This document shows positions 46,281-54,865 of a DNA stretch of 64,000 nucleotides, piece by piece (position 1 is the stretch's first letter; the number at the start of each line of letters is the position of its first letter). Under the pieces are notes generated by a model. The model was not told the DNA's origin, ran no database searches, and saw only the letters and a program-made list of their open reading frames with translations. The DNA comes from Gordonia paraffinivorans NBRC 108238 (lineage in GTDB: Bacteria; Actinomycetota; Actinomycetes; Mycobacteriales; Mycobacteriaceae): NCBI RefSeq assembly GCF_000344155.1, contig NZ_BAOQ01000014.1, positions 59,228 through 123,227 of the forward strand. Reading direction: 5' to 3'. The position numbers were made by a program, and so were the translations under genes.

Positions 46281-46867
46281 CCGAATCGCATCCACACGAG
46301 CCGAGTTCACACGCGTCGCGTTCACCCGAGTCGGATCACGCCGGGCTGGACGCCGCGCTCCCGGCGCCGGACCTGCAGGGCTTCCTCGACGCGGCCTCCT
46401 CCGGCGGGACGGCCGTCGCGGTCACCACCGCCACCGAACTGCCCGACCTCGGCCCGAGCGTGCGCGTCCGCACGGTCAGCGGCACCACCGCGACCACGCT
46501 CGCCGGCCTGTACTCGTCGTTCGCACGGGTCTGGGGCTTCCCGGATCACTTCGGCCGCAACAAGGACGCCTTCGACGACTGCATGCGCGATCTCGACACT
46601 CCCGACACGCAGGGGCGCGCACCCGGCATCGTCGTCGTCCACATCACCCAGGCCCATCGGCTGCTCGACGACGATCGGCCGGGATTCGACTGGTTCGCCG
46701 ATTCCGTCGGCTTCTACCGTGACCACTACCGCGACGCCGGACACGGTTTCGCCGTGATCCTGTCGACCTCCGCGTCCCGCCTCGCCGAGGTCCGGTCCCG
46801 GTGGCAGCGCGCGGGTGTGGCGATCACCGACCTCGTGACCGAGACGTCCACCGGGGATGACGACTGA
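46277..46867 (+). CDS. Barstar-like ribonuclease inhibitor
   Basis: A 196-aa protein. The C-terminal two-thirds (residues about 60-185) show the barstar pattern: LYSSFARVWGFPDHFGRNKDAFDDCMRDL, with the conserved Trp-Gly-Phe-Pro and Asn-xx-Ala-Phe-Asp-Asp-Cys. The first 55 residues are an acidic/His-rich extension. It overlaps the RNase gene by 4 nt (ATGA), so nuclease and inhibitor are made together. xthA starts directly after its stop. Confidence 0.88.
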   Translation: MTESHPHEPSSHASRSPESDHAGLDAALPAPDLQGFLDAASSGGTAVAVTTATELPDLGPSVRVRTVSGTTATTLAGLYSSFARVWGFPDHFGRNKDAFDDCMRDLDTPDTQGRAPGIVVVHITQAHRLLDDDRPGFDWFADSVGFYRDHYRDAGHGFAVILSTSASRLAEVRSRWQRAGVAITDLVTETSTGDDD

Positions 46868-47653
46868 ATGCGTGTCGCCACCTGGAACGTCAACTCGATC
46901 CGTGCCCGTTCGGAATCGGTTGTCGCGTGGATGGAACAGGCCGAGATCGACGTCCTGGCCATGCAGGAGACCAAATGTCACGATGACGCGTTCCCGCTGA
47001 TGAGCTTCCTGGCCGCCGGCTACGACGTGGCCCATGTCGGGCAGGGCGCCTACAATGGCGTCGCGATCGCATCGCGTGTCGGACTCGACGACATCGAGAT
47101 CGCCTTCGACGGCGTGCCCACCTATCCGGTCGACGACCAGCCGATCCGGGAGGCGCGAGCGATCTCTGCGATATGCGCCGGGGTACGGGTGTGGAGTCTC
47201 TACGTCCCCAACGGCCGCACCCCCGACGACCCGCACTACGACTACAAGCTGCGCTGGCTCGACGCCCTCGCCGACCACATCGTGCTGCGCCTGGCGCATG
47301 ATCCGGCGGCGGAGATGATGCTCGCCGGCGACTGGAACGTCGCGCAGCGCGACGAGGATGTCTGGGACACCGAGTACTTCGCGGACCGCACCCACGTCAC
47401 CGAACCGGAACGCGCCGGGGTGCAGCGCTTCCTGGATGCGGGATTGGTCGACTCGGCACTCCCTTACGCACCCGGATACACGTTCTGGGACTACGCACAG
47501 TCACGATTCTCGCGCAACGAGGGCATTCGCATCGACTACGCGTTCTGCTCCCCTGCGCTCGACACCCGGATCATGGGCGCGCACGTCGACCGCGACGCCC
47601 GAAAGACCAAGGGCGCCAGCGATCATGCGCCGGTGCTGTTCGAGATCAGCTGA
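46868..47653 (+). CDS. xthA: Exodeoxyribonuclease III
   Basis: A 261-aa AP endonuclease/3'-5' exonuclease of the EEP superfamily acting in base excision repair. MRVATWNVNSIRAR, MQETKCHDD (catalytic Glu), YNGVAIASR, LAGDWNVAQ, GIRIDYAFCSP and ASDHAPV are all in place. Its last 8 bases overlap the convergent siderophore-interacting gene. It marks the end of the segment syntenic with mycobacteria. Confidence 0.95.
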   Translation: MRVATWNVNSIRARSESVVAWMEQAEIDVLAMQETKCHDDAFPLMSFLAAGYDVAHVGQGAYNGVAIASRVGLDDIEIAFDGVPTYPVDDQPIREARAISAICAGVRVWSLYVPNGRTPDDPHYDYKLRWLDALADHIVLRLAHDPAAEMMLAGDWNVAQRDEDVWDTEYFADRTHVTEPERAGVQRFLDAGLVDSALPYAPGYTFWDYAQSRFSRNEGIRIDYAFCSPALDTRIMGAHVDRDARKTKGASDHAPVLFEIS

Positions 47654-48398
47654 ACGGCTTGCCCGCAATCCAGTAGGCCTGCGCCTTGATCGAGTTCTTG
47701 GGCAGCCGGTACTCGTTCTTGAACGACGCGAGAACCGCGCGGGTGCTCACCGAATCCAGGGCAACCCAACCGAAGTGATCGGAGGCGTCGAACGCCGCGG
47801 CGCGCACCGCGTCGACGAGTGCCGCGCCGTCGCGCTCACGCGCGACCCACTCGACGGTGTCCTGGGGTCGTGACCGCACCGGGATGGTCTTGTCGCTCTC
47901 GTGCTGGTACTCCAACCAGATCCGCGCCGGCGTGTCCGGATGCGCCGACGCCGAGATAGCGTCGAGCAGCGAGTTGATCGCGGGCAGCGATGCGGGGTCT
48001 CCGGCGACAATCCAGCCCCGGACGCCTTCGGGCATAGCGAACTTCGAGCCCATGAAGGTGGCGTTGATCATGTCGCCGGGCTGCGCCTTCTGCGCCCACC
48101 GCGCGGCGACGCCCTCGTGGATGGCGAACTCGATGCCGAAGGTGTCGGTGGCGGGATCGGCGTCGACCAGCGTGTAACCACGCTGGTGCAGCTTGCCCGC
48201 GTCGTCGAACCACATCCGGATCCACATGGTCGGGTGCAGCGGGCGCTTCTTCAGCAGCCCACCGCCGGTGAAGTTCACGCGCACGTAGTGATCGGTGATC
48301 ACCTCGGTGCCGGTGACGGTGAGCTCGAAGTCGTCTCCGCCGAGCAGCTTGAGGACCGCGCCCTGCCAGCCGCGGCCCCTGGTCGGTGCGGCGCTCAC
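47646..48398 (-). CDS. Siderophore-interacting protein (ferric-siderophore reductase)
   Basis: A 250-aa FAD/NAD(P)H-type reductase of the ViuB/SIP family. The FAD-binding half contains RGYTLVDADPATDTFGIEFAIHEG, and the nicotinamide half starts IVAGDPASLPAINSLLDA. It releases iron from internalised ferric siderophores by reduction in the cytoplasm. It overlaps the fatty-acyl-AMP ligase gene by 4 nt, so it belongs to the leftward arm of the iron-regulated siderophore locus. Confidence 0.92.
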   Translation of the reverse strand: MSAAPTRGRGWQGAVLKLLGGDDFELTVTGTEVITDHYVRVNFTGGGLLKKRPLHPTMWIRMWFDDAGKLHQRGYTLVDADPATDTFGIEFAIHEGVAARWAQKAQPGDMINATFMGSKFAMPEGVRGWIVAGDPASLPAINSLLDAISASAHPDTPARIWLEYQHESDKTIPVRSRPQDTVEWVARERDGAALVDAVRAAAFDASDHFGWVALDSVSTRAVLASFKNEYRLPKNSIKAQAYWIAGKPFS

Positions 48399-50071
48399 TT
48401 CTGCTCACCCTCCTGGCCCAGCGGGGCGAGGCGGCCGTCCTCCACCATCTTGCGGGTCTCGAGCCGGCGGATCTTTCCGGAGGTGGTCCGCGGCACCGAA
48501 TCCGGCGCCACGAAGATCACCTCGGCGGGCACGATGGCGCAGGCCGAGGCAACCTCGCTCATCACCTCGGAGCGGGCCTTGTCGAAGTCGCTGCCCTTGT
48601 ACTCGGCGATGATGACCAGGCCCGGACGGGACGATCCCTCGCCGCGCGCCATCGCGACGACGCCGCCGCGGCGTACGCCCGCGACCTCTGCTGCGGCGCG
48701 CTCGATCTCGATCGGGAACAGGTTGCGGCCGGCGACGATGATGACCTCTTTGGCCCGTCCACAGATGACCAGGCGGTCGTCGACGAGATAACCGAGGTCA
48801 CCTGTGGAGAACCATTCCCCCTCACCGAGATCGGCGTCGCCGAGGTAGCCGCGCATCATCGAGGTACCACGGATCTCCACGTGGCCCACGGAGCGGCCGT
48901 CGATGCGGGGAACGTCGGTGTTGGGTTCGACGATGCGAACCTGCATGCCGCCCAGCGGCTTTCCGAGGATGGCGTAGCGGCGGCGGATCGGCTCGCCACC
49001 GTCGGGCGGGGTCACCGTGACCTCGTCGTAGTGCGCGCCCTCGCCGACCGCGGGCATGGTGACCGCGCAGGCCGATTCGGCCATGCCGTAGGCGGGGGCG
49101 GCCGCGTTACGCCAAAAACCGAACGGCTCGACGGCGTCGAGGAACTTGTCGAACGCGTCGGCGTCGATCGGCTCGCCGCCGCTGATCGCGACGCGCAGGT
49201 GCGACAGGTCGATGTCGCGCAGCAGCTTGCCGTAACGACCGAGGATGTCGTAGGCGAAGTTCGGCGCCGCGGTGACGGTCGCCTTGGTCTCGGTGAGCCA
49301 CTGCATCCACTTGAACGGCGCGGCCGCGAATGCGGTGTTGGGCACGATGTAGGTCGAGATACCGGTGGTCATTCCGGCGAGCAGGAACATCAGGCCCATG
49401 TCGTGGTACAGCGGCAGCCAGCTGAAGCCGGTGTCGCGGGTGCGGTGCAGACCGAGGCGGCTGACGAGTTCGATGGCGTTGGAGTAGACGGCCGACGCGG
49501 ACAGGACCGCGGTCTTCGGGTCGCCGGTCGACCCCGCTGTGCCCTGCAGCACCGCGACGGTGTTGGCGCTGCAGTTGCGCGCGGTGAAGCTCGCGGTATC
49601 CACCCCGAGGCCGTATTCACCGACGCGGGCGATCGTCAGCTGCCCCTCGACCTTGGAGAGCAGGTCGAGCTGGTGCCCGCTGCCCAAGACGGTGCCGACG
49701 CCGATCGAGATGAACCGGTTGTAGGTGTTCTGCGCCCAGCGCTCCTCGTCGGCGCCACGGATGGGGCCGGGCAGGATGCTGATCGGCACGCCGGCGAGCC
49801 AGGCGCCCTGGATGGCAGCGATCAGGTCGACCGTCGGGTCGCCGATCAGGCCGAGCGCGAGGGGCTCGTGGCGGTCGCTGTCCGCGAGGAGTTGGACGGC
49901 GATCTGCTCGGCGCGGGCGTGGACATCGCGCCAGGGCAGGGTGACCCACTCACCGGAGTCGGAATCCAACACGGACAGGGTGGTGTCTCCCGCCGTCATC
50001 GCCTCACGGACGGTGGCGGCGAGGGTGTTCGTCGAACCGGACTCCTTCAACACCACAATGCTCTGCGACAT
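48395..50071 (-). CDS. Fatty-acyl-AMP ligase, MbtM/FadD33-like
   Basis: A 558-aa adenylate-forming enzyme closely resembling mycobacterial MbtM (FadD33), which activates fatty acids for transfer to a carrier protein in mycobactin acylation. Core motifs are VAVLQGTAGSTGDPKTAVL (A3), SWLPLYHDMGLMFLL, ISGGEPIDADAF, YGMAESACAV (A5), WFSTGDLGYL (A7) and the late PRTTSGKIRR lysine. The leftward transcript starts near an IdeR-like box at 50199. The recipient carrier is not obvious: no MbtL-type ACP gene lies in the window, leaving the tandem carrier domains of the NRPS as candidates. Confidence 0.9.
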   Translation of the reverse strand: MSQSIVVLKESGSTNTLAATVREAMTAGDTTLSVLDSDSGEWVTLPWRDVHARAEQIAVQLLADSDRHEPLALGLIGDPTVDLIAAIQGAWLAGVPISILPGPIRGADEERWAQNTYNRFISIGVGTVLGSGHQLDLLSKVEGQLTIARVGEYGLGVDTASFTARNCSANTVAVLQGTAGSTGDPKTAVLSASAVYSNAIELVSRLGLHRTRDTGFSWLPLYHDMGLMFLLAGMTTGISTYIVPNTAFAAAPFKWMQWLTETKATVTAAPNFAYDILGRYGKLLRDIDLSHLRVAISGGEPIDADAFDKFLDAVEPFGFWRNAAAPAYGMAESACAVTMPAVGEGAHYDEVTVTPPDGGEPIRRRYAILGKPLGGMQVRIVEPNTDVPRIDGRSVGHVEIRGTSMMRGYLGDADLGEGEWFSTGDLGYLVDDRLVICGRAKEVIIVAGRNLFPIEIERAAAEVAGVRRGGVVAMARGEGSSRPGLVIIAEYKGSDFDKARSEVMSEVASACAIVPAEVIFVAPDSVPRTTSGKIRRLETRKMVEDGRLAPLGQEGEQK

Positions 50072-50198
50072 TCTCGTACCCCGTTCTCGCCGACCGCGTC
50101 GGCTATCTCGTCGTTTCTCCGGAAGGCCCGTCGCATCATTCGCACGGCCCGGGCGACGAGGCCGGCGCGCACGGACCGGCCTCCGAATCGCCAGAAGG

Positions 50199-50217
50199 AT
50201 AGGTTAGCCTAATCTTC
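50199..50217. promoter_or_regulatory. IdeR/DtxR-like iron box 1
   Basis: ATAGGTTAGCCTAATCTTC matches the IdeR consensus TTAGGTTAGGCTAACCTAA at 14 of 19 positions, with the inner AGGTTAG and CTAA intact. It is 128 nt upstream of the leftward fatty-acyl-AMP ligase start. Confidence 0.8.
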
Positions 50218-50286
50218 GTCGAGCACAAGAGGCCGGTTCCACACGGAAGGGGTGACTAAGGTCATCTGGTGAGATGGCGGAATATA

Positions 50287-50305
50287 ACTTAGGCTTACCT
50301 AATCC
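50287..50305. promoter_or_regulatory. IdeR/DtxR-like iron box 2
   Basis: The core TTAGG (50289-50293), CTTA, CCTAA (50298-50302) forms perfect outer arms of an iron box, in the middle of the divergent region. It may serve either direction. Confidence 0.8.
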
Positions 50306-50384
50306 ATAGTGGTGCCCGGTTCGACGGAAATCGACGCAGACCTGCGAATTTTCGGCGCGGACCCCGTTGGGCCTGGCCTGCTAC

Positions 50385-50403
50385 TTAGTATACCCTATCC
50401 TAA
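50385..50403. promoter_or_regulatory. IdeR/DtxR-like iron box 3
   Basis: TTAGTATACCCTATCCTAA agrees with the 19-bp consensus at 14 positions including TTAG and CCTAA ends. It lies 63 nt upstream of the NRPS start, where bound repressor would block the rightward promoter. Confidence 0.8.
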
Positions 50404-50465
50404 GTTGGGGGTGTACCCAGCGTGAAGACCGAGTTTCCCATAACCTTTGGAGAGGCATCCGGCTG

Positions 50466-53400
50466 ATGGCCACGAACTCCCAGACGACCACCACCACTAT
50501 CGCGGACCCCGTCACCCCAGCCGACATCCGTTCGGACGTGGCCGCGATCCTGGGGCTGGCGCCGGATGCCCTCGACGCCGACACCGATCTCATCGCCCAG
50601 GGCCTCGACTCGCTGCGCATGATGCGCCTGGCCGGCGGCTGGCGGAAACGCGGCATCGACATCGACTTCGCCCGCCTCGCCGCCGCCCCGACCCTCGACG
50701 CGTGGACGACGCTGATCTGCTCGTCGCAGACCGCCGCGCCGACCTCCGTGTCCGGCGTCGGGTCAGCTGACGGCCCCGACATCCGGGCCGAAGTGGCCGC
50801 CGCCCTCGGCGTCGCACCGGAATCCCTCGACGCCGACACCGATCTCATCGCCCAGGGCCTCGACTCGCTGCGCATGATGCGCCTGGCCGGCGGCTGGCGA
50901 AAACGCGGCATCGACATCGACTTCGCCCGCCTCGCCGCCGCCCCCACGCTCAGCGCGTGGTCGGAGATGCTCGGCGGTGGCGCGCCGGCAGCCGCGGCGC
51001 GATCCGTCGATCCCACAGCCGTCGACCCCACAGCCGTCGACCCCACAGCGCCGTTCCCGCTCGCTCCGATGCAGCACGCCTACTGGATCGGGCGGTCGGA
51101 CAGCCACGCGTTCGGCAACGTCGCCGCCCACCTCTACATCGAGTTCGACGGCCGCGACATCGATCCCGACCGCTTCCGTACCGCGATGGGGCAGCTCATC
51201 GAGCGGCATCCGATGCTGCGTGTGCGTGTGCTGCCCGACGGCACCCAGGTCGTCGGCCCGGCGCATCCCGAGGCGATCGCGGTCCACGACCTGCGCACCC
51301 AGTCGCCGGAGATGATCGACGCGATCCTCGCCGAGAAGCGCACCCACGGCACGCATCGCGCCCTGCCGGTGGAGGAGGGTGCGGTCATCCGCGCCGAACT
51401 GAGCCTGCTGCCCGACGGGGCGACCCGTGTCCACCTCGACGTCGACATGATCGCCGCGGACGCCATGAGCTACCGCGTGCTCGTCGACGACTTCGCCCGT
51501 CTCTACCGCGGCGAGACCCTGCCGGAACTCGGCATCACCTTCCCGACCATCACCGCCGACCGCACCAGCCGCGAGGTCCGCGACGACGACCGCGCCTGGT
51601 GGCGGGAGCGCATCCCGACAATGCCCGGCGCCCCCGAGCTCCCGCTCGACGAACGCGCGCTGCGCGGTGAGGTCGAGCCGCGCAGCGTCCGCCTGCACCA
51701 CTCGGTGTCGGCGTCGGACTGGAAGCGTCTCGAGGAGCATGCGCACCGTCGCGGCGTCACCCCGGCGGCCGCGGTCGCCGCAGCCTTCGCCGAGGCGGTG
51801 GGCACCCATTCGGCGAGCCCGCGCTTCTTGCTCACGGTCCCGCTGTTCGACCGTCCGCAGATCCACCCCGACGTCGAGCGCGTGGTCGGCGACTTCACGT
51901 CGTCGATCCTCGTCGACGTCGACCTGAGCGAGCGCGCGACGCTCGCCGAACGCGCCCGGCAGATGCGCACCTCGATGCACGAGGCCGCGGCGCACGGATC
52001 CATGAGCGGCCTAGACGTCCTGCGCGAACTCGGCCGCGCCCGAGGCGAATCCATCGTCTCGCCGGTGGTGTTCACGAGTGCGCTCGGGCTCGGCGACCTG
52101 TTCTCCGCGCAGGCCTCCGACGTCCTCGGCGCCCCAGCGTGGATCGTGTCGCAGGGTCCGCAGGTCCTGCTCGACGCCCAGGTGACCGAGATCGCCGGCG
52201 GCCTGCTCCTCAACTGGGACGTCCGCGTCTCCGATCTCGACGAGGCGACGGCGCGCGCGATGTTCGACTACTACGTCAAGATTCTCGACCACCTCGTCGA
52301 CGGCGAATGGGACGTGCCCGCGCCCGATCCAGTGGCCGAAGAGGTTCGCGCGCAGCGGCTCTCGGTCGAACAGCCGCTCCCGGCGAGCGACGTCTTCGAC
52401 GGCACGCTGCATCGCACCTTCTTCGCGCGCGCCGCGAACCGCCCGGACGATCCGGCAGTCCTCACCGACGCCCGCACCTGGACCCACGGCGAGCTCGCCG
52501 ACGAGGCGTTGCGCGTGGCCGGGGCGCTCACCACGGCCGGTGTCGGACCGGGTGACACGGTCATCGTGAACCTGCCGAAGAGCGGCGACCAGGTGGTGGC
52601 CGCGCTCGCCATCCTCGCCGCTGGCGCCGCCTATGTGCCCATCGCGCCCACCCAGCCGGCCGCCCGTCGCGACCGCATCGTGTCGATCGCTACCCCGCGC
52701 GCGGTCCTCACAAATGACGTCGAGGCCTGGGCGGGCAGCGATACCGGCGCCGCAGTCCTCGATCTCGCCACCGCGCGCACGGCCGACCCGATCCGGCCGG
52801 TCGCGGTCTCCGGTGACGACCTCGCCTACATCCTGTTCACCTCGGGATCGACGGGTCTGCCCAAGGGCGTGCAGGTTCCGCACCGCGCCGCGGTGGCCAC
52901 CATCACCGATCTGGTGGACCGCTACGACCTCGGCGCTGGCGACCGCGTGCTGCAGGTCAGCTCGCTCGAGTTCGACCTCTCGGTCTTCGATATCTTCGGA
53001 CTGCTCGCCGTCGGCGGCGCCGTGGTGGTACCCGGCGACGACGAGCGGACCAAGGTCGACGACTGGGTGCGCCTGCTCGGCGAGCACCGGGTGTCGGTCC
53101 TCAACTGCGTCCCGTCGATCCTGGGCATGATCCTCGACATCGGCACGCTGCCAGCGTCGATGCGGATGATCATCATGGGCGGCGACAAGATCGACGTCTC
53201 GCTGCTCGACCGCGTCGCAGCGCAGCTTCCCGACTGCCGCGTCGCCGGCCTCGGGGGCACCACCGAGACCGCGATCCACTCGACGATCTGCGAGGCCCCC
53301 GACGTCCCGGCGGGCATGGCATTCGTGCCCTACGGCGTCCCGCTGCGCGGGGTCCGGTGCCGTGTCGTCGACGAGATCGGCCGCGACCGGCCCGATCTGG

Positions 53401-54209
53401 TGCCCGGTGAGCTGTGGATCGGCGGCGCCGGGGTCGCCGACGGCTACCGCGGCGACCCGGACCGCACCGCCGACCGTTTCGTCACGGTCGACGGCGAACG
53501 CTGGTACCGCACCGGCGATCTCGCGCGGTATCTGCCGGGCGGATTCCTCGACTTCCTGGGCCGCGCCGACCACATGGTCAAGATCCGCGGCTACCGCGTC
53601 GAACTCGGCGAGGTCGAGGCCGGGCTGCTCGGCCTGCACGGGGTCGGCTCGGCCGTCGCCTGGTCGGATGGTCGCGACCTGCGCGCCGCGGTGGTCCCCG
53701 CCGTCGACCGCCGCGAGCAGGTCACCGAGGAATCCCTGCTCGCCGGTCTGACCGAAGCCCTTCCGCCACACATGATCCCTCGTTCGGTCACGATCCTCGA
53801 CGCGCTGCCGCTCACCCCGAACGGCAAGTACGACCGCAAGGCCGTCGCCGCGATCGTCGACACCTCCGACGAAGCCGATGCGGTGGTGCCGCCGCGCACC
53901 CCGCTCGAGAAGGCCCTCGTGGTGATCTTCGAGGACGTCCTGCCGGCCCGCCCGATCGGGGTGACCGAGGACTTCATCTCGCTCGGCGGCGACTCAGTGC
54001 AGGCCACCCGCCTCGTCGCGCTGACCCGGACCTGGCTCGACGCACCGGGACTCACCGTCGCCGACATCTTCGCCCACCGCACCATCGCGGGTCTCGCCGA
54101 ACGGCTCATCGCCCTCGAGGGGTCACGCGCCGACGACGTCGCGGAGGTCCTGCTCGAGGTCGTCGCGCTCACCGACGACGAGGTGGAGGCCGAACTCTCC
54201 GCCACCTGA
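50466..54209 (+). CDS. Siderophore NRPS, MbtB-like (ArCP-ArCP-Cy-A-PCP)
   Basis: A 1247-aa nonribosomal peptide synthetase. Domains: two aryl-carrier-type proteins with phosphopantetheine Ser49 and Ser134 (each [11 protein letters not shown]), a heterocyclisation domain (about 190-600; [15 protein letters not shown]327-x4-D332, [16 protein letters not shown]), an adenylation domain (about 640-1130; [14 protein letters not shown] near 790, [13 protein letters not shown]), and a PCP with Ser1177 (LGGDSVQ). The Cy domain implies an oxazoline or thiazoline from Ser, Thr or Cys. Mycobacterial MbtB has one ArCP and a thioesterase; here ArCP is doubled and the thioesterase is absent. The start has GGAGAGG upstream. 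Confidence 0.93.
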   Translation: MATNSQTTTTTIADPVTPADIRSDVAAILGLAPDALDADTDLIAQGLDSLRMMRLAGGWRKRGIDIDFARLAAAPTLDAWTTLICSSQTAAPTSVSGVGSADGPDIRAEVAAALGVAPESLDADTDLIAQGLDSLRMMRLAGGWRKRGIDIDFARLAAAPTLSAWSEMLGGGAPAAAARSVDPTAVDPTAVDPTAPFPLAPMQHAYWIGRSDSHAFGNVAAHLYIEFDGRDIDPDRFRTAMGQLIERHPMLRVRVLPDGTQVVGPAHPEAIAVHDLRTQSPEMIDAILAEKRTHGTHRALPVEEGAVIRAELSLLPDGATRVHLDVDMIAADAMSYRVLVDDFARLYRGETLPELGITFPTITADRTSREVRDDDRAWWRERIPTMPGAPELPLDERALRGEVEPRSVRLHHSVSASDWKRLEEHAHRRGVTPAAAVAAAFAEAVGTHSASPRFLLTVPLFDRPQIHPDVERVVGDFTSSILVDVDLSERATLAERARQMRTSMHEAAAHGSMSGLDVLRELGRARGESIVSPVVFTSALGLGDLFSAQASDVLGAPAWIVSQGPQVLLDAQVTEIAGGLLLNWDVRVSDLDEATARAMFDYYVKILDHLVDGEWDVPAPDPVAEEVRAQRLSVEQPLPASDVFDGTLHRTFFARAANRPDDPAVLTDARTWTHGELADEALRVAGALTTAGVGPGDTVIVNLPKSGDQVVAALAILAAGAAYVPIAPTQPAARRDRIVSIATPRAVLTNDVEAWAGSDTGAAVLDLATARTADPIRPVAVSGDDLAYILFTSGSTGLPKGVQVPHRAAVATITDLVDRYDLGAGDRVLQVSSLEFDLSVFDIFGLLAVGGAVVVPGDDERTKVDDWVRLLGEHRVSVLNCVPSILGMILDIGTLPASMRMIIMGGDKIDVSLLDRVAAQLPDCRVAGLGGTTETAIHSTICEAPDVPAGMAFVPYGVPLRGVRCRVVDEIGRDRPDLVPGELWIGGAGVADGYRGDPDRTADRFVTVDGERWYRTGDLARYLPGGFLDFLGRADHMVKIRGYRVELGEVEAGLLGLHGVGSAVAWSDGRDLRAAVVPAVDRREQVTEESLLAGLTEALPPHMIPRSVTILDALPLTPNGKYDRKAVAAIVDTSDEADAVVPPRTPLEKALVVIFEDVLPARPIGVTEDFISLGGDSVQATRLVALTRTWLDAPGLTVADIFAHRTIAGLAERLIALEGSRADDVAEVLLEVVALTDDEVEAELSAT
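50571..50944 (+). repeat. Duplicated carrier-domain DNA within the NRPS gene
   Basis: The 119-nt segments 50571-50689 and 50826-50944, exactly 255 nt apart, differ at a single position, while flanking codons of the same two domains have diverged. This points to recent tandem duplication or ongoing gene conversion of the carrier core. Confidence 0.95.
51006..51050 (+). repeat. 15-bp tandem repeat in NRPS linker (three copies)
   Basis: Three 15-bp units (51006-51020, 51021-51035, 51036-51050), nearly identical, encode repeated Val-Asp-Pro-Thr-Ala in the linker between the second carrier domain and the Cy domain. In-frame, so copy number can vary without breaking the gene. Confidence 0.9.
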
Positions 54210-54256
54210 GCCGAACCGCCCCTCCGCGCGTCCATCCACACCACAGCAAAGGCATC

Positions 54257-54865
54257 ATGACCAGTTCTCCCGCTTCCACCTACGAGTTGCACTCGGTCGA
54301 ACTCGTCGACGTGGCACACGCCCCCACACTCCACGGGTGGCTCACCCATCCCAAGGCCAAGTTCTGGGACATGCTCGACAACTCGCTCTCCGACGTGGAG
54401 AAGATGATCCGCGACACCGCCGAGGCGACGGCGGGCACGCCGTACGGCCTGCGCCTGGGCTACCACGACGACACGCCGCAGTTCATGTTCGAGCTGTACA
54501 ACCCGCTCACCAGCGAGCTCGCCGACCCCGCAAGCGGTTACGTGCACTCCGAAGGCGACATCGGCATGCACCTGCTGGTCGCGCACGCTGAGCAGGCCCT
54601 GCCCGGGTTCACCGGCGCGGTCATGCTGCACATCATGCGCACGGCGATCCTCGAGGTCGGGGCGCAGCGCGTGGTCGTCGAGCCCGACGTGCGCAACAAG
54701 GCCGTGCATCGACTCAACGCGAGCGTCGGTTTCCGCGTGGCCGGCGACTACCCCGTCGGCAACAAGATCGCCCACCTCAGCTATTGCACACGCGACGACT
54801 TCCTCCGGGTCACCGACGGCGGCACCACCGTCGGCGCCGTCGAGGTGACGGATCTGGGTGCGTGA
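54257..54865 (+). CDS. Siderophore acyltransferase, AlcB/IucB/MbtK type
   Basis: A 202-aa GNAT-fold protein of the siderophore acyltransferase group: [15 protein letters not shown] is the usual N-terminal Trp/Phe-Trp motif, [24 protein letters not shown] holds the acyl-CoA loop, and [20 protein letters not shown] is the C-terminal signature. It should acylate the N-hydroxyl of a hydroxylated lysine or diamine to form a hydroxamate; the acyl donor (acetyl, succinyl or longer) is not readable. Its stop lies within the next gene's start region. Confidence 0.88.
   Translation: MTSSPASTYELHSVELVDVAHAPTLHGWLTHPKAKFWDMLDNSLSDVEKMIRDTAEATAGTPYGLRLGYHDDTPQFMFELYNPLTSELADPASGYVHSEGDIGMHLLVAHAEQALPGFTGAVMLHIMRTAILEVGAQRVVVEPDVRNKAVHRLNASVGFRVAGDYPVGNKIAHLSYCTRDDFLRVTDGGTTVGAVEVTDLGA

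Larger units (their letters stand above)
50072..50465. promoter_or_regulatory. Divergent iron-regulated promoter region
   Basis: A 394-nt region, visibly more AT-rich than its surroundings, between the leftward fatty-acyl-AMP ligase and the rightward NRPS operon. It contains three IdeR/DtxR-like boxes (listed separately) and no convincing coding sequence. Its length leaves room for two promoters. Confidence 0.85.
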
